A stretch of DNA of 33,202 nucleotides, from the NCBI GenBank assembly GCA_009773055.1, contig WOUW01000021.1, positions 1 through 33,202 of the forward strand, in the 5' to 3' direction. Positions 1 to 12,539 of the stretch are shown piece by piece. The DNA is from Paracoccaceae bacterium. Lineage in GTDB: Bacteria > Pseudomonadota > Alphaproteobacteria > Rhodobacterales > Rhodobacteraceae. Below the pieces are notes generated by a model, which ran no database searches, had not been told where the DNA came from, and worked only from the letters and a program-made list of their open reading frames with translations. How positions within the stretch are numbered: position 1 is the stretch's first letter; the number at the start of each line of letters is the position of its first letter. The translations under genes were made by a program, and so were the position numbers.

Positions 1-1380
1 CTCGAGCTTGCCGAACAACTGGTCGACTACGCTGCCGACATGGGGTTCACCCATATCGAGTGCCTGCCAGTCAGCGAGTATCCGTTTGACGGCAGTTGGG
101 GATACCAGCCGGTCGGGATGTTTGCCCCGACGATCCGCCATGGCACGCCATCGGAATTCCGCGCCTTCGTCGATGCTGCGCACCGCAAGGGGCTGGGGGT
201 GATCCTCGACTGGGTGCCGGGGCATTTCCCGACCGATGCGCATGGCCTCGGCCGGTTTGACGGCACATCGTTGTATGAACATCAGGACCCTCGCGAGGGG
301 TTCCACCAGGACTGGAACACGCTGATCTACAACTACGGCCGGGTCGAGGTGAAGAACTACCTCGTCTCTAACGCCTTGTATTGGCTGGAGGAATACCACA
401 TCGACGGCCTGCGGGTCGATGCCGTCGCCTCGATGCTGTATCGCGACTACAGCCGCAAACATGGCGAGTGGGTTCCGAACAAGGACGGCGGGCGCGAGAA
501 CTACGAGGCGATCGACGTCCTTCGCACGACGAACATCACCGCTTATGGTGAAGTGCCGGGGATCATGACGATTGCCGAGGAATCGACGGCCTTTCCCGGT
601 GTGTCGCGGCCTGCGAACTGGGGTGGACTGGGATTCGGGTTCAAGTGGAACATGGGGTGGATGAACGACACCCTGTCCTACATGCAGAAAGACCCGCTCT
701 ACCGGAAGTATCACCATCACCAGATGACGTTCGGCATGGTCTATGCCTGGTCGGAAAATTACATCCTGCCGATCAGCCATGACGAGGTCGTCCACGGCAA
801 GGGCAGCATGCTGTCGAAGATGCCGGGCACCGCTTGGGAGAAGTTTGCCAACTTACGCGCCTACTACGGATTCATGTGGGCGCATCCGGGCAAGAAGCTT
901 CTGTTCATGGGGCAGGAGTTCGCCCAAGGTGCCGAGTGGAACCACAACCAGAGCCTCGACTGGCATCAACTGGACGTCGCGGAACACGCCGGGGTAAAGG
1001 CACTGGTCCGCGATCTGAACCGGGTCTACCGAAATACCCCGGCGCTGCACGTGAACGACACGCGCCCCGAGGGCTTTGCCTGGATCGAGTCGAACGATGC
1101 CGATGCCGGGGTCTACGCCTGGGTTCGCAAGGGCAACGAGGGCCATAAGCCCGTCGTGGCGGTGGTGAATATGACACCGCTGGAACGCAGTTACCGCCTG
1201 GGTCTGCCCCATGCGGGCAAATGGACCGAAATCCTGAACACCGATGCCGAGGCTTACGGCGGGGGCAACCGTGGCAACCTGGGAGGGGTGACCACGGAAA
1301 AGACGCCCTGGCATGGCCAGACGCAATCGGCGCTTGTCACGCTGCCACCGCTCTCGGCAGTGTATCTGCAACAAGACTGA
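1..1380 (+). CDS. glgB: 1,4-alpha-glucan branching enzyme GlgB, C-terminal part (5' end outside window)
   Basis: Makes alpha-1,6 branches in glycogen by cutting and transferring alpha-1,4 glucan chains (GH13, cytoplasmic). The frame is open from base 1 (reads [20 protein letters not shown]), so the start lies upstream; 459 residues are visible of a family length near 730, which covers the catalytic TIM barrel and the C-terminal beta domain but not the N-terminal CBM48. The GH13 catalytic set is visible: nucleophile Asp in [10 protein letters not shown] (codon at 418-420), acid/base Glu in MTIAEEST (near 571), and the third Asp in [10 protein letters not shown] (codon at 781-783). The C-terminal end [12 protein letters not shown] is normal for the family. 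It is the first visible gene of the glycogen operon and lies 37 bases ahead of glgC. Identification is firm; only the missing N-terminus is unseen. Confidence 0.96.
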   Translation, partial: LELAEQLVDYAADMGFTHIECLPVSEYPFDGSWGYQPVGMFAPTIRHGTPSEFRAFVDAAHRKGLGVILDWVPGHFPTDAHGLGRFDGTSLYEHQDPREGFHQDWNTLIYNYGRVEVKNYLVSNALYWLEEYHIDGLRVDAVASMLYRDYSRKHGEWVPNKDGGRENYEAIDVLRTTNITAYGEVPGIMTIAEESTAFPGVSRPANWGGLGFGFKWNMGWMNDTLSYMQKDPLYRKYHHHQMTFGMVYAWSENYILPISHDEVVHGKGSMLSKMPGTAWEKFANLRAYYGFMWAHPGKKLLFMGQEFAQGAEWNHNQSLDWHQLDVAEHAGVKALVRDLNRVYRNTPALHVNDTRPEGFAWIESNDADAGVYAWVRKGNEGHKPVVAVVNMTPLERSYRLGLPHAGKWTEILNTDAEAYGGGNRGNLGGVTTEKTPWHGQTQSALVTLPPLSAVYLQQD

Positions 1381-1417
1381 ATTCCGGCGGGGGAACCGCC
1401 ACGAGGGAGGGATGACG

Positions 1418-2689
1418 ATGAAGGCAAGACCGAACCAGCGCCTGTCGAGCCAGGCCATGGCTTTCGTCCTGGCGGGGGGCCGTGGCAGCCGGTTGAAAGA
1501 GCTGACCGACCGGCGCGCGAAACCGGCGGTCTATTTTGGTGGCAAGACGCGGATCATCGACTTCGCGCTGTCCAATGCGCTGAACTCGGGCATCCGCAAG
1601 ATGGCGATTGCCACGCAATACAAGGCGCACAGCCTGATCCGTCACGTCCAGCGCGGCTGGGGCTTTTTCCGGGCCGAGCGGAACGAATATCTGGACATCC
1701 TGCCTGCCTCGCAGCGGATGGATGAAGTGAACTGGTATCGCGGAACCGCCGACGCCGTGGCACAGAACATCGACATCATCGACAGCTATGGCATCAAATA
1801 CGCGATCATCCTGGCGGGCGACCACATCTACAAGATGGATTACGAGGTCATGCTGCGCCAGCACGTCGAGGCAGGGGCCGATGTCACCATCGGCTGCCTG
1901 ACCGTGCCCCGGATGGAGGCGAAGGCCTTCGGCGTCATGCATGTCGACAAGAACATGCGGATCACCGACTTCCTGGAAAAGCCCAAGGATCCGCCCTCGA
2001 TTCCGGGCGATCCGGACCACGCGCTGGCCAGCATGGGGATCTACATCTTCGACTGGGCCTTCCTGCGAGACCTTCTGCTGAAGGACATGTCGGACGACAG
2101 TTCCACCCATGATTTCGGGTTCGATCTGATCCCCTACATCGTCAAGAACGGCAAGGCCGTCGCGCACAAGTTCGCCGACAGCTGCGTGATGAGCGGCCTG
2201 GAAACCGAACCCTACTGGCGCGACGTGGGGACCATTGACGCCTTCTGGCAGGCCAACATCGACCTCACGGACTTCGTCCCCAAGCTGGACCTCTATGACA
2301 GCGCCTGGCCGATCTGGACCTATGCCGAGATCGTGCCTCCGGCGAAGTTCATCCATGATGAGGATGGCAGGCGCGGGTCTGCGGTCAGCTCGCTCGTGTC
2401 GGGGGATTGCATCGTGTCTGGGTCGGCGGTGTCGAACAGCCTTTTGTTCACCGGCGTCCGGACCCACAGCTTTTCCAGCCTGGAGTATGTCGTGGCCCTG
2501 CCGCAAGTGACGGTCAACCGCAAGGCGCAGTTGAAAAATTGCGTGATCGACCGAGGGGTGGTGATCCCCGAGGGCCTGGTGATCGGCGAGGATGCCGAGG
2601 AAGACACCAAATGGTTCCGCCGGTCGGAAGGCGGCATCGTGCTGATCACGCAGGATATGCTGGACGCGCGGGCCAAGGCGTTAAGCTGA
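1418..2689 (+). CDS. glgC: Glucose-1-phosphate adenylyltransferase GlgC
   Basis: Forms ADP-glucose and pyrophosphate from ATP and glucose-1-phosphate, the committed step of bacterial glycogen synthesis; normally an allosteric homotetramer. 423 residues, the usual length. The nucleotide-binding loop [19 protein letters not shown] is at about residues 19-37, the glucose-1-phosphate site FLEKP follows in the middle (bases 1971-1985), and the C-terminal half holds the left-handed beta-helix with [10 protein letters not shown]. Start choice: an in-frame ATG at 1412 directly abuts the Shine-Dalgarno, whereas the ATG at 1418 has GGGAGG (1405-1410) seven bases upstream and gives the N-terminus MKARPNQRL, the style of Rhodobacter GlgC proteins. 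Followed by a 64-base spacer with a strong hairpin before glgA. Confidence 0.97.
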   Translation: MKARPNQRLSSQAMAFVLAGGRGSRLKELTDRRAKPAVYFGGKTRIIDFALSNALNSGIRKMAIATQYKAHSLIRHVQRGWGFFRAERNEYLDILPASQRMDEVNWYRGTADAVAQNIDIIDSYGIKYAIILAGDHIYKMDYEVMLRQHVEAGADVTIGCLTVPRMEAKAFGVMHVDKNMRITDFLEKPKDPPSIPGDPDHALASMGIYIFDWAFLRDLLLKDMSDDSSTHDFGFDLIPYIVKNGKAVAHKFADSCVMSGLETEPYWRDVGTIDAFWQANIDLTDFVPKLDLYDSAWPIWTYAEIVPPAKFIHDEDGRRGSAVSSLVSGDCIVSGSAVSNSLLFTGVRTHSFSSLEYVVALPQVTVNRKAQLKNCVIDRGVVIPEGLVIGEDAEEDTKWFRRSEGGIVLITQDMLDARAKALS

Positions 2690-2701
2690 AGAACTGGACC
2701 T

Positions 2702-2729
2702 TGCCCGGAGGCTGCGTTAACTCCGGGCA
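2702..2729 (+). promoter_or_regulatory. Stem-loop between glgC and glgA
   Basis: A perfect 9-bp inverted repeat (TGCCCGGAG at 2702-2710, CTCCGGGCA at 2721-2729) with a 10-base loop lies 12 bases after the glgC stop and 24 bases before the glgA start. No run of T follows, so it is not a classical terminator; an mRNA-stability or processing element that tunes glgC relative to glgA is the likeliest role. The structure is seen in sequence; the role is inferred. Confidence 0.55.
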
Positions 2730-2753
2730 GGAAGCTTCTGAAAGGCAAGACAA

Positions 2754-4174
2754 ATGGGCGGTCGGGTTCTGTCAGTGGCATCGGAATGTGTCCCGCTGGT
2801 AAAGACCGGCGGGCTGGCCGATGTCGTGGGCGCGCTTCCATCGGCGCTGGCGGCGACGGGCTGGGAGATGAAGGTCCTGCTGCCCGCCTACCGCACCCTA
2901 CGGGCGCAGGCGGCAAATTGGCCGGTGGTCTGGCAAGAGGCTGATCTTTGGGGCGGCCCCGGTCGGGTGCTTGCCGGTGACGTTGAAGGCGTGCCGATCC
3001 TGTTGTTGGACGCACCGCATCATTATGATCGCGACGGCGGCCCCTATTCGAGCCCGACCGCCGAGCATCCGGACAACGCCGTGAGATTTGCCGCCCTGTC
3101 CTGGGTTGCGGCCGGGATCGCGCGCGAGGGGCTGGACGGCTGGAAGCCCGATGTCCTGCACGCACATGACTGGCAGGCAGGATTTGCTCCGGCCTACCTG
3201 GCCTATCACGGCAACGGCGGAGTGAAGTCGGTCCTCACGGTGCACAACATCGCCTTTCAGGGCTGGGCGCCTGCGCACATGCTGGGCGTTCTGCGGCTGC
3301 CGGGCCATGCCTTCCACCCCGAGGCACTGGAATACTACGGCGGGATTTCCAGCCTGAAGGCCGGATTGGTCACATCGGACTGGATCACCACGGTCTCGCC
3401 GACCTATGCGGCAGAGCTGATGCGACCCGAGTTCGGCATGGGCCTGCAGGGCGTGATCGCCGCGCGGGGGCCGGTTGTGTCGGGCATCCTGAACGGGGTT
3501 GATACCGGGATCTGGGACCCTGCCGCCGAAGAGCCGGCGTTTGGCCCGAAATCGATGGCCGGGAAGGCCGCGGCGCGGGCGGCCTTGTGTGCAGAGTTCG
3601 CACTGGACGTGCCGGGACCGCTGGCCATCGTGGTCAGCCGCCTGACCGACCAGAAGGGGATCGACCTTCTGCCCGCGGTCGTGCCGGACTTCATCCTCGG
3701 TGGCGGGGGGCTGATTGTCCTTGGCTCTGGCGATCCGGGGCTCGAAGCAGCCGTGCGGAACCTTGCCGCACGGTTTCCGGGCCGGGTCGCGGTCCGGATC
3801 GGCTATGACGAAGCGATGAGCCATCGGCTGTTCGCCGGGGCGGATGCGGTGCTGGTCCCCAGCCGGTTCGAGCCGTGCGGGCTGACACAGATGTATGGGC
3901 TGCGCTATGGCACGCTGCCGGTTGTGTCGCTGGTGGGCGGGCTGGCGGACACGGTGATCGGAGCGTCGCCGGCCGCGCTGGCCGCAGGGGTGGCGACCGG
4001 GGTCACCTTCCATCCGGTCGATGCCATGGCCTTCGGGCGCGCGATGGCGCAGCTTCTGGACCTTTACCGCCAGCCAAAGCTTTGGGCCAAACTCCGGACC
4101 AACGCGATGGCGCAGCCCGTGGGCTGGGAGGCTTCGGCGGCCGCCTATGCGAGCCTTTACGAAAGGCTGACCGC

Positions 4175-4178
<4 letters not shown>
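2754..4178 (+). CDS. glgA: Glycogen synthase GlgA (ADP-glucose type)
   Basis: Adds glucose from ADP-glucose to the non-reducing end of alpha-1,4 glucan (GT5, GT-B fold). 474 residues, normal length. The ADP-glucose site KTGGLADVVGALP begins at residue 17 in the N-terminal Rossmann domain; the C-terminal domain holds VSRLTDQKG and the nucleotide-sugar motif SRFEPCGLTQMYGLRYGT. Start at ATG 2754 gives MGGRVLSVASECVPLVKTGG, the standard N-terminus of the family, with AAAGG about nine bases upstream. Its TGA overlaps the GTG start of glgX (GTGA, 4175-4178), indicating translational coupling. Confidence 0.97.
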
Positions 4179-7964
<3,786 letters not shown>

Positions 7965-7986
7965 AGTCGCGCTTTGACCAGACCGA

Positions 7987-8003
7987 TTGTCGATTTGCGA
8001 CAA
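7987..8003. promoter_or_regulatory. Palindromic operator candidate upstream of the MttB-family gene
   Basis: TTGTCG-ATTTG-CGACAA, a perfect 6-bp inverted repeat with a 5-base centre, lies 38 bases before the ATG at 8042. It sits just downstream of a -35-like TTGACC (7974-7979), the layout of a repressor site at a promoter. No cognate regulator gene is adjacent, so the factor is unknown. Confidence 0.45.
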
Positions 8004-8041
8004 ACCTGACACTGGTGTCGAGTTTTCTGGAGGGGACGGCG

Positions 8042-9574
8042 ATGGGCGAGGTCAGGGTCAGATCGGGGCGGCAGGCACGGCAGGCCGAGCGCGCGCAAAA
8101 AGGCGGCGGGGTGGGGCGGCCCTACATCGTCCGCAACATCCCGACCTATGACGTGCTGTCCGAAGAGAACCTGATCCGGATCGAGGCCGCTGCCGACCGC
8201 GTGCTGGCCGAGACCGGGATCGAGTTTCGCGACGACCCGGTGGCCCTTGATCATTGGAAAAGGGCCGGGGCAAAAGTTGACGGGCTGCTGGTCAAGTTCG
8301 AGCCCGGGATGCTGCGCGAGATCCTGAAGTCGGCGCCATCGACCTTCACCCAGCACGCCCGGAACCCCGCCAATTCGGTGCAGATCGGCGGAAAGAACGT
8401 TGTGTTCGCCCCCGCCTATGGCAGTCCCTTCGTGATGGATCTCGACCGCGGTCGTCGGTTTGGGACCATCGAGGACTTCCGCAATTTCATCATGCTTGCG
8501 CAGTCGTCGCCGAACTTCCACCATTCAGGCGGGACGATCTGCGAGCCGACGGATGTGGCGGTGAACAAGCGGCACCTCGACATGGTGATGGCCCATATCG
8601 AGCTGTCGGACCGGCCCTTCATGGGCTCGGTCACCGCCGAGGAGCGGTCGGAGGACAGCATCGAGATGACCCGCATCCTGTTCGGGGCGGACTTCGTCGA
8701 CCAGAACTGCGTGATCCTGGGCAACGTCAACGTGAACTCGCCCCTCGTGTGGGACGGGACGATGACCAAATCGCTGCGGGCCTATGCGAGGGCGAACCAG
8801 GCGGCGGTTATCGTGCCGTTCATTCTGGGTGGGGCGATGGGGCCGGTTACGAACGCGGGGGGGATCGTGCAGTCCTTGGCCGAGACTATGGCGGGCTGCG
8901 CGCTGACCCAGCTGGAGCGGAAGGGCGCGCCGGTCATTTTCGGGAACTTCCTGTCGTCGATGAGCTTGCGGTCAGGGTCGCCGACCTTCGGCACGCCGGA
9001 GCCTGCGATTGGCAGCCAAGTGATCGGACAACTGGCCCGCCGCCTGAACCTGCCCCTGCGCTGCGCGGGGAACTTCACCACGTCAAAGCTGCCGGATGGG
9101 CAGGCGATGATGGAGGGCACCATGTCGATGCTGTCGGCGGTCCATTGCGGGGCGAACTTCATCCTGCATTCGGCGGGGTTCCTCGACGGGCTGCTCAGCA
9201 TGTCCTACGAGAAGTTCATGATGGACGCCGACCTGTGCGGGGCGCTGCATGCCTACCTGGACGGGATCCGGATCGATGACGACCAGCTGGCAGTCGATGC
9301 CTTCGCCGAGGTCGGACCGGGCAACCATTTCTTCGGCTGCAGCCACACGATGCGGCACTATGAGACGGCGTTCTGGGACAGCGAATTGTCGGACAACGAG
9401 CCCTTCGAGAAATGGGAGGCGGCGGGGTCTACGGATGCGGCGACGCGGGCCAACAAGCTGTGGAAGAAGCGGCTGGCCGAGTATGAGGCACCCGCGCTTG
9501 ACGAGGGGGTCCGGGAGGCGCTGCATGACTTCGTGGGCCGGAAAAAGGCCGAGGCGGCGGACGCCTGGTATTGA
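8042..9574 (+). CDS. Trimethylamine methyltransferase family protein (MttB superfamily, non-pyrrolysine)
   Basis: The protein belongs to the MttB family (PF06253), whose members move a methyl group from a quaternary or tertiary amine to a corrinoid protein. 510 residues, close to the family length. The frame runs without an internal TAG to its TGA stop, so this is a member without pyrrolysine, the class to which glycine betaine methyltransferase (MtgB) belongs; the true substrate cannot be read from sequence. Recognisable stretches include VLAETGIEF near residue 60 and the conserved C-terminal GPGNHFFGCSHTMRHYETAF, which is typical of MttB proteins. Start: ATG 8042 has GGAGG with an 8-base spacer; an in-frame ATG at 8015 lacks one. 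No corrinoid protein, reductive activase or methylcorrinoid acceptor is in the window, so partners must be encoded elsewhere. Confidence 0.88.
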   Translation: MGEVRVRSGRQARQAERAQKGGGVGRPYIVRNIPTYDVLSEENLIRIEAAADRVLAETGIEFRDDPVALDHWKRAGAKVDGLLVKFEPGMLREILKSAPSTFTQHARNPANSVQIGGKNVVFAPAYGSPFVMDLDRGRRFGTIEDFRNFIMLAQSSPNFHHSGGTICEPTDVAVNKRHLDMVMAHIELSDRPFMGSVTAEERSEDSIEMTRILFGADFVDQNCVILGNVNVNSPLVWDGTMTKSLRAYARANQAAVIVPFILGGAMGPVTNAGGIVQSLAETMAGCALTQLERKGAPVIFGNFLSSMSLRSGSPTFGTPEPAIGSQVIGQLARRLNLPLRCAGNFTTSKLPDGQAMMEGTMSMLSAVHCGANFILHSAGFLDGLLSMSYEKFMMDADLCGALHAYLDGIRIDDDQLAVDAFAEVGPGNHFFGCSHTMRHYETAFWDSELSDNEPFEKWEAAGSTDAATRANKLWKKRLAEYEAPALDEGVREALHDFVGRKKAEAADAWY

Positions 9575-9596
9575 GTGCCCACGCGTGGGCACTTTT
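9574..9596 (+). terminator. Rho-independent terminator after the MttB-family gene
   Basis: A 20-base perfect palindrome (AGTGCCCACG then CGTGGGCACT, 9574-9593) merges into TTTT (9593-9596) directly at the stop codon. It lies between convergent genes. A second smaller repeat, AAGGTT-TTCGT-AACCTT, follows at about 9634-9650 and could serve the opposite strand. Confidence 0.75.
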
Positions 9597-9682
9597 CAAA
9601 ATCAAGTAATTACAACAGGTTACTCGTGGACGTTAAGGTTTTCGTAACCTTTGCCCAAGCGCCGTGAAAGGAACTGAAGCGG

Positions 9683-10150
9683 TCAGGTCCTGAGGCCGGT
9701 CTCGTAGAGAAGGCCCATGCGCTTGGCCTCGTAATAGTAGCCCTTGGCATACCACATCACGGCGCGGTCTTCGGACCCGCCGGAGACCATCCAGGCCCCG
9801 CGCAGGTACTTGCCCGCATACATCAGGTTGGTTTCGGCATCGAGGAGGCCTTCGGGCGGGCCCTCATAGCCCATGGTCCGCGCGGTCTGCGGCACGATTT
9901 GCATGAGACCGTAGTAGGGGCCGTTTCGCGCCCCCGGGTTATAGTTGCTTTCGCGCTGGATGACCCGGTGCAGGAGGCTTTCGGGGATGCCATGGACCCC
10001 GGCATATTTCCGGATCAGCGCCCGCATTTCGGGCGTCTCGCCGGGGTGGAGGTCGGCGCTTGACACTTCGACTTGCGCGGACCTGCGCCCGCAGGCTGCA
10101 ATCAGGACGAGGGCAGGCAGAACGACCAGGCTGCGACGGGAAAGGGACAT
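9683..10150 (-). CDS. Small lytic transglycosylase lipoprotein (SLT domain)
   Basis: Probably cleaves peptidoglycan glycan strands with formation of 1,6-anhydro ends. 155 residues. An N-terminal signal with twin arginine-like RR and the lipobox LIAAC (Cys20) predicts a lipoprotein. The SLT domain follows: catalytic Glu67 in QRESNYNPGA, then GLMQIVPQTARTMG (81-94) and the Tyr-rich segment WYAKGYYYEAKRMG (133-146). ATG 10150 has GGAG six bases upstream. The domain is short but complete in its core motifs. It is divergent from the HNH gene across a 290-base spacer in which only one promoter (10339-10366) could be supported. Confidence 0.88.
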   Translation of the reverse strand: MSLSRRSLVVLPALVLIAACGRRSAQVEVSSADLHPGETPEMRALIRKYAGVHGIPESLLHRVIQRESNYNPGARNGPYYGLMQIVPQTARTMGYEGPPEGLLDAETNLMYAGKYLRGAWMVSGGSEDRAVMWYAKGYYYEAKRMGLLYETGLRT

Positions 10151-10338
10151 CAGAGGCTCCGCTTCGGCTTGCGGCGTGATAGCGGGGACGCCGGGGCCGT
10201 GGCAAGCCCGGCGCCGCTGGTCTGCGCGGCAACTGGCCTGCCGCCTGCGTAAACTGAGGCTGCAATCGTCACTGCCTTGTTACCCGGATCGGTCAGAAAG
10301 CCTGTGGAAAACCCACGTTGCGCTCTGGCGCTTGGGGG

Positions 10339-10366
10339 TTGCCACGGCGGAAACGCCAGATATAGT
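10339..10366 (+). promoter_or_regulatory. Sigma-70-like promoter for the HNH gene
   Basis: TTGCCA (10339-10344), a 16-base spacer, then TATAGT (10361-10366), pointing at the HNH gene that starts 74 bases downstream. The -10 is a 5/6 match to consensus. It lies in the 290-base spacer between the divergent transglycosylase and HNH genes. Confidence 0.5.
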
Positions 10367-10440
10367 TTCTTAAACCGGGGCGGTCTCCCCGCCCCCGTGA
10401 CAGACAGGTCGACGGGCAAGGCGTGGAGTCTTTGACGTAA

Positions 10441-10980
10441 ATGGACGGCGATTTCAGAACCCAATTCGTGCGCGATCCTGCGGCGCTTAAGCACTACCCC
10501 GCGCTGGTGCTGAATGCCGATTATCGTCCGCTGAGCTACTATCCGCTGAGCCTTTGGCCGTGGCAGGAAGCGATCAAGGCTGCTTTCCTGGACCGGGTGC
10601 AGATCGTCGCCGAATACGACCATGTCGTCCGAAGCCAGCGGCAAGAGTTCAGGATACCTTCCGTGGTCGTCCTGAAGGAATTAGTAAGACCCCAGAAGCG
10701 CGTGGAGTATTGCGGGGCAAGGGGCGATCTGACATTTGACCATGTGCTGCCACGGTCGAAAGGTGGGATCACCAGTTGGGAGAACGTGGTCGCGGCCTGT
10801 TCCCCATGCAACCTGCGAAAAGGCTCGCGCACGCTGAAACAGTCGGGGCTGTATCTGAACCGTCTGCCGCGCGCGCCGTCGGCCGAGGAAATGCAGCTGC
10901 ATGGGCGGCGCTTTCCGCCGAACCATCTGCACGAAAGCTGGATGGATTATCTTTACTGGGATGCAGAACTGGAAGCGTGA
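10441..10980 (+). CDS. HNH endonuclease family protein with a shortened zinc site
   Basis: A member of the HNH nuclease family common in Rhodobacterales. 179 residues. The core reads YCGARGDLTFDHVLPRSKGG then TSWENVVAACSPCNLRKG, which contains the DH pair, the Asn of the HNH fold and the distal CxxC (SPCNLRK context). In the relatives I know, a stretch of about 14-16 residues of the form AFTRFN..FLRD..C.YCG precedes this core and supplies the first Cys of the proximal CxxC. Here PQKRV runs straight into EYCGARG, so that segment and one zinc ligand seem absent, in frame. Catalytic activity is therefore doubtful. ATG 10441; a GGAG lies about 13 bases upstream, a long spacing. Confidence 0.85.
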   Translation: MDGDFRTQFVRDPAALKHYPALVLNADYRPLSYYPLSLWPWQEAIKAAFLDRVQIVAEYDHVVRSQRQEFRIPSVVVLKELVRPQKRVEYCGARGDLTFDHVLPRSKGGITSWENVVAACSPCNLRKGSRTLKQSGLYLNRLPRAPSAEEMQLHGRRFPPNHLHESWMDYLYWDAELEA

Positions 10981-11015
10981 GGCCGCTTGCAGTTTCGCCC
11001 GGTTTGACCTGATGC

Positions 11016-11044
11016 TAGACATCAACCAGCGCAAGCTGTAGAAC
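11016..11044 (+). promoter_or_regulatory. Promoter of the zwf-pgl-pgi operon
   Basis: TAGACA (11016-11021), 17-base spacer, TAGAAC (11039-11044). The predicted transcription start would fall at about 11051, exactly on the perfect palindrome at 11051-11062, an arrangement that suits repression. Box matches are moderate. Confidence 0.45.
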
Positions 11045-11050
11045 GCTGCC

Positions 11051-11062
11051 GTTAGCGCTAAC
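11051..11062. promoter_or_regulatory. LacI-type operator in front of zwf
   Basis: GTTAGCGCTAAC is a perfect 12-bp palindrome with a central CG, the form recognised by LacI/GalR regulators. It ends 22 bases before the zwf ATG and overlaps the predicted start of transcription. The regulator is probably encoded elsewhere; the LacI gene at 31868 has no matching site in its own promoter beyond the six-base core AGCGCT. Confidence 0.6.
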
Positions 11063-11084
11063 AGCGCCTTCCTGGGAGACGGTC

Positions 11085-12539
11085 ATGGTTTCGCGTGTCA
11101 TTCCGGTGGATGTCTTCGACCTTGTGATCTTTGGAGCCACTGGCGATCTGGCGCGCCGCAAGATCCTGCCCGGGCTTTACCGGCGCTTCCTGGCCGGGCA
11201 GATGCCGTCCGACAGCCGGATCATCGGCGCGGCGCGCGCCGACCTGACGGAAGTGGCGTTCCGTGAGCAGGTGCGGGCGGCAATCGCCGAGTTCGTGCCC
11301 AAGGCCCGACAGGACGCAAAAGCGATCGAAGGGTTCCTGGGCCGCATCCACTATGTCGCGATCGACGCCACGGGAACGAACGGCTGGGCCGCCCTCAAAG
11401 GGCTGATGCGCGAGAATGTCGTTCGGGCGTTCTATTTCTCGGTCGCCCCGAGCCTGTTCGGCGACATCGCGCAGCGCCTGTCCGAGCATGGCATCGCCGA
11501 TGCCTGGAGCCGGATCGTGGTGGAAAAGCCCTTCGGCCGCGATCTTGCGTCAGCCAAGGCGCTGAACGAGGTGCTGGCCAAGCACTTCAACGAGACGCAG
11601 ATCTACCGGATCGACCATTACCTCGGCAAAGAGACCGTCCAGAACCTGATGGCGGTGAGGTTTGCCAACATCCTGTTCGAGCCTTTGTGGAAGGCCGAAT
11701 ACATCGACCATGTCCAGATCACCGTGGCGGAGACCGTGGGGGTCGACGGGCGCGGGGCCTATTACGACAAGTCGGGCGCGATGCGGGACATGGTGCAGAA
11801 CCACCTGATGCAGCTTTTGTGCCTGATCGCGATGGAGCCGCCGTATCACTTTGATCCCGATGCCGTGCGGGATGAAAAGCTGAAGGTGATCCGGGCGCTG
11901 AAACCGGTGCCGCACGAGGATATCGTTCGGGGCCAGTATGGGGCGGGGAAGGGCGAGAAGGCCTATGTCGTCCATTCCGAAAACCCGGGTTCGAAGACCG
12001 AAAGCTACATCGCGCTTAAGGTCGCCATCAGTAACTGGCGCTGGCAGGGGGTGCCGTTCTATCTGCGGACCGGCAAACGCCTGCGGGCGCGGGCGTCCGA
12101 GATTGCGATCACCTTCAAGCAGCCGCCGCATGCGATCTTTGACGATGCTAGTGGCTGGCATGAGAACGTACTGGTGATCCGGTTGCAGCCGAACGAGGGC
12201 ATGAACCTGATGGTGATGATCAAGGAACCCGGCCCGGGGGGAATGCGCCTGATGCAGGTGCCGTTGGACATGTCCTTTGCGGATGCTTTGGGCGACGAGG
12301 CCGAGGATGTGCCGGATGCCTATGAGCGTCTGATCATGGACGTGATTCGGGGCAATCAGACGCTGTTCATGCGGGGCGACGAAGTCGAGGCCGCCTGGGC
12401 CTGGACGGACCCGATCATCCAGGGCTGGGAAGCGCGGGGCGACAAGCCGCAGACATATGACCCCGGCTCATCGGGACCGGAGGATGCGTTGATGCTGATG
12501 CACCGTGATGGCCGGCGCTGGCGGGAGATCCGCGAATGA
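11085..12539 (+). CDS. zwf: Glucose-6-phosphate 1-dehydrogenase Zwf
   Basis: Oxidises glucose-6-phosphate to 6-phosphogluconolactone with NADP, the entry to the pentose phosphate and Entner-Doudoroff routes. 484 residues, normal length. The coenzyme fold GATGDLARRK is at residues 17-26; the substrate and catalytic motif RIDHYLGKETVQNL starts at residue 175 with His178 and Lys182. C-terminal ends in [11 protein letters not shown] 11085 has GGGAGA five bases upstream. The stop overlaps pgl by ATGA (12536-12539). Confidence 0.98.
   Translation: MVSRVIPVDVFDLVIFGATGDLARRKILPGLYRRFLAGQMPSDSRIIGAARADLTEVAFREQVRAAIAEFVPKARQDAKAIEGFLGRIHYVAIDATGTNGWAALKGLMRENVVRAFYFSVAPSLFGDIAQRLSEHGIADAWSRIVVEKPFGRDLASAKALNEVLAKHFNETQIYRIDHYLGKETVQNLMAVRFANILFEPLWKAEYIDHVQITVAETVGVDGRGAYYDKSGAMRDMVQNHLMQLLCLIAMEPPYHFDPDAVRDEKLKVIRALKPVPHEDIVRGQYGAGKGEKAYVVHSENPGSKTESYIALKVAISNWRWQGVPFYLRTGKRLRARASEIAITFKQPPHAIFDDASGWHENVLVIRLQPNEGMNLMVMIKEPGPGGMRLMQVPLDMSFADALGDEAEDVPDAYERLIMDVIRGNQTLFMRGDEVEAAWAWTDPIIQGWEARGDKPQTYDPGSSGPEDALMLMHRDGRRWREIRE

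Noticed and set aside
1412-1417. ATG at 1412 as start of glgC
   Set aside because: It leaves almost no spacing to GGGAGG; the ATG at 1418 has a seven-base spacer and the usual N-terminus.
3875-4174. Upstream extension of the glgX frame
   Set aside because: It lies inside glgA in another frame and does not resemble GlgX; the GTG at 4175 overlaps the glgA stop.
8042-9574. Pyrrolysine-containing MttB
   Set aside because: There is no in-frame TAG; the frame runs from ATG to TGA without interruption.
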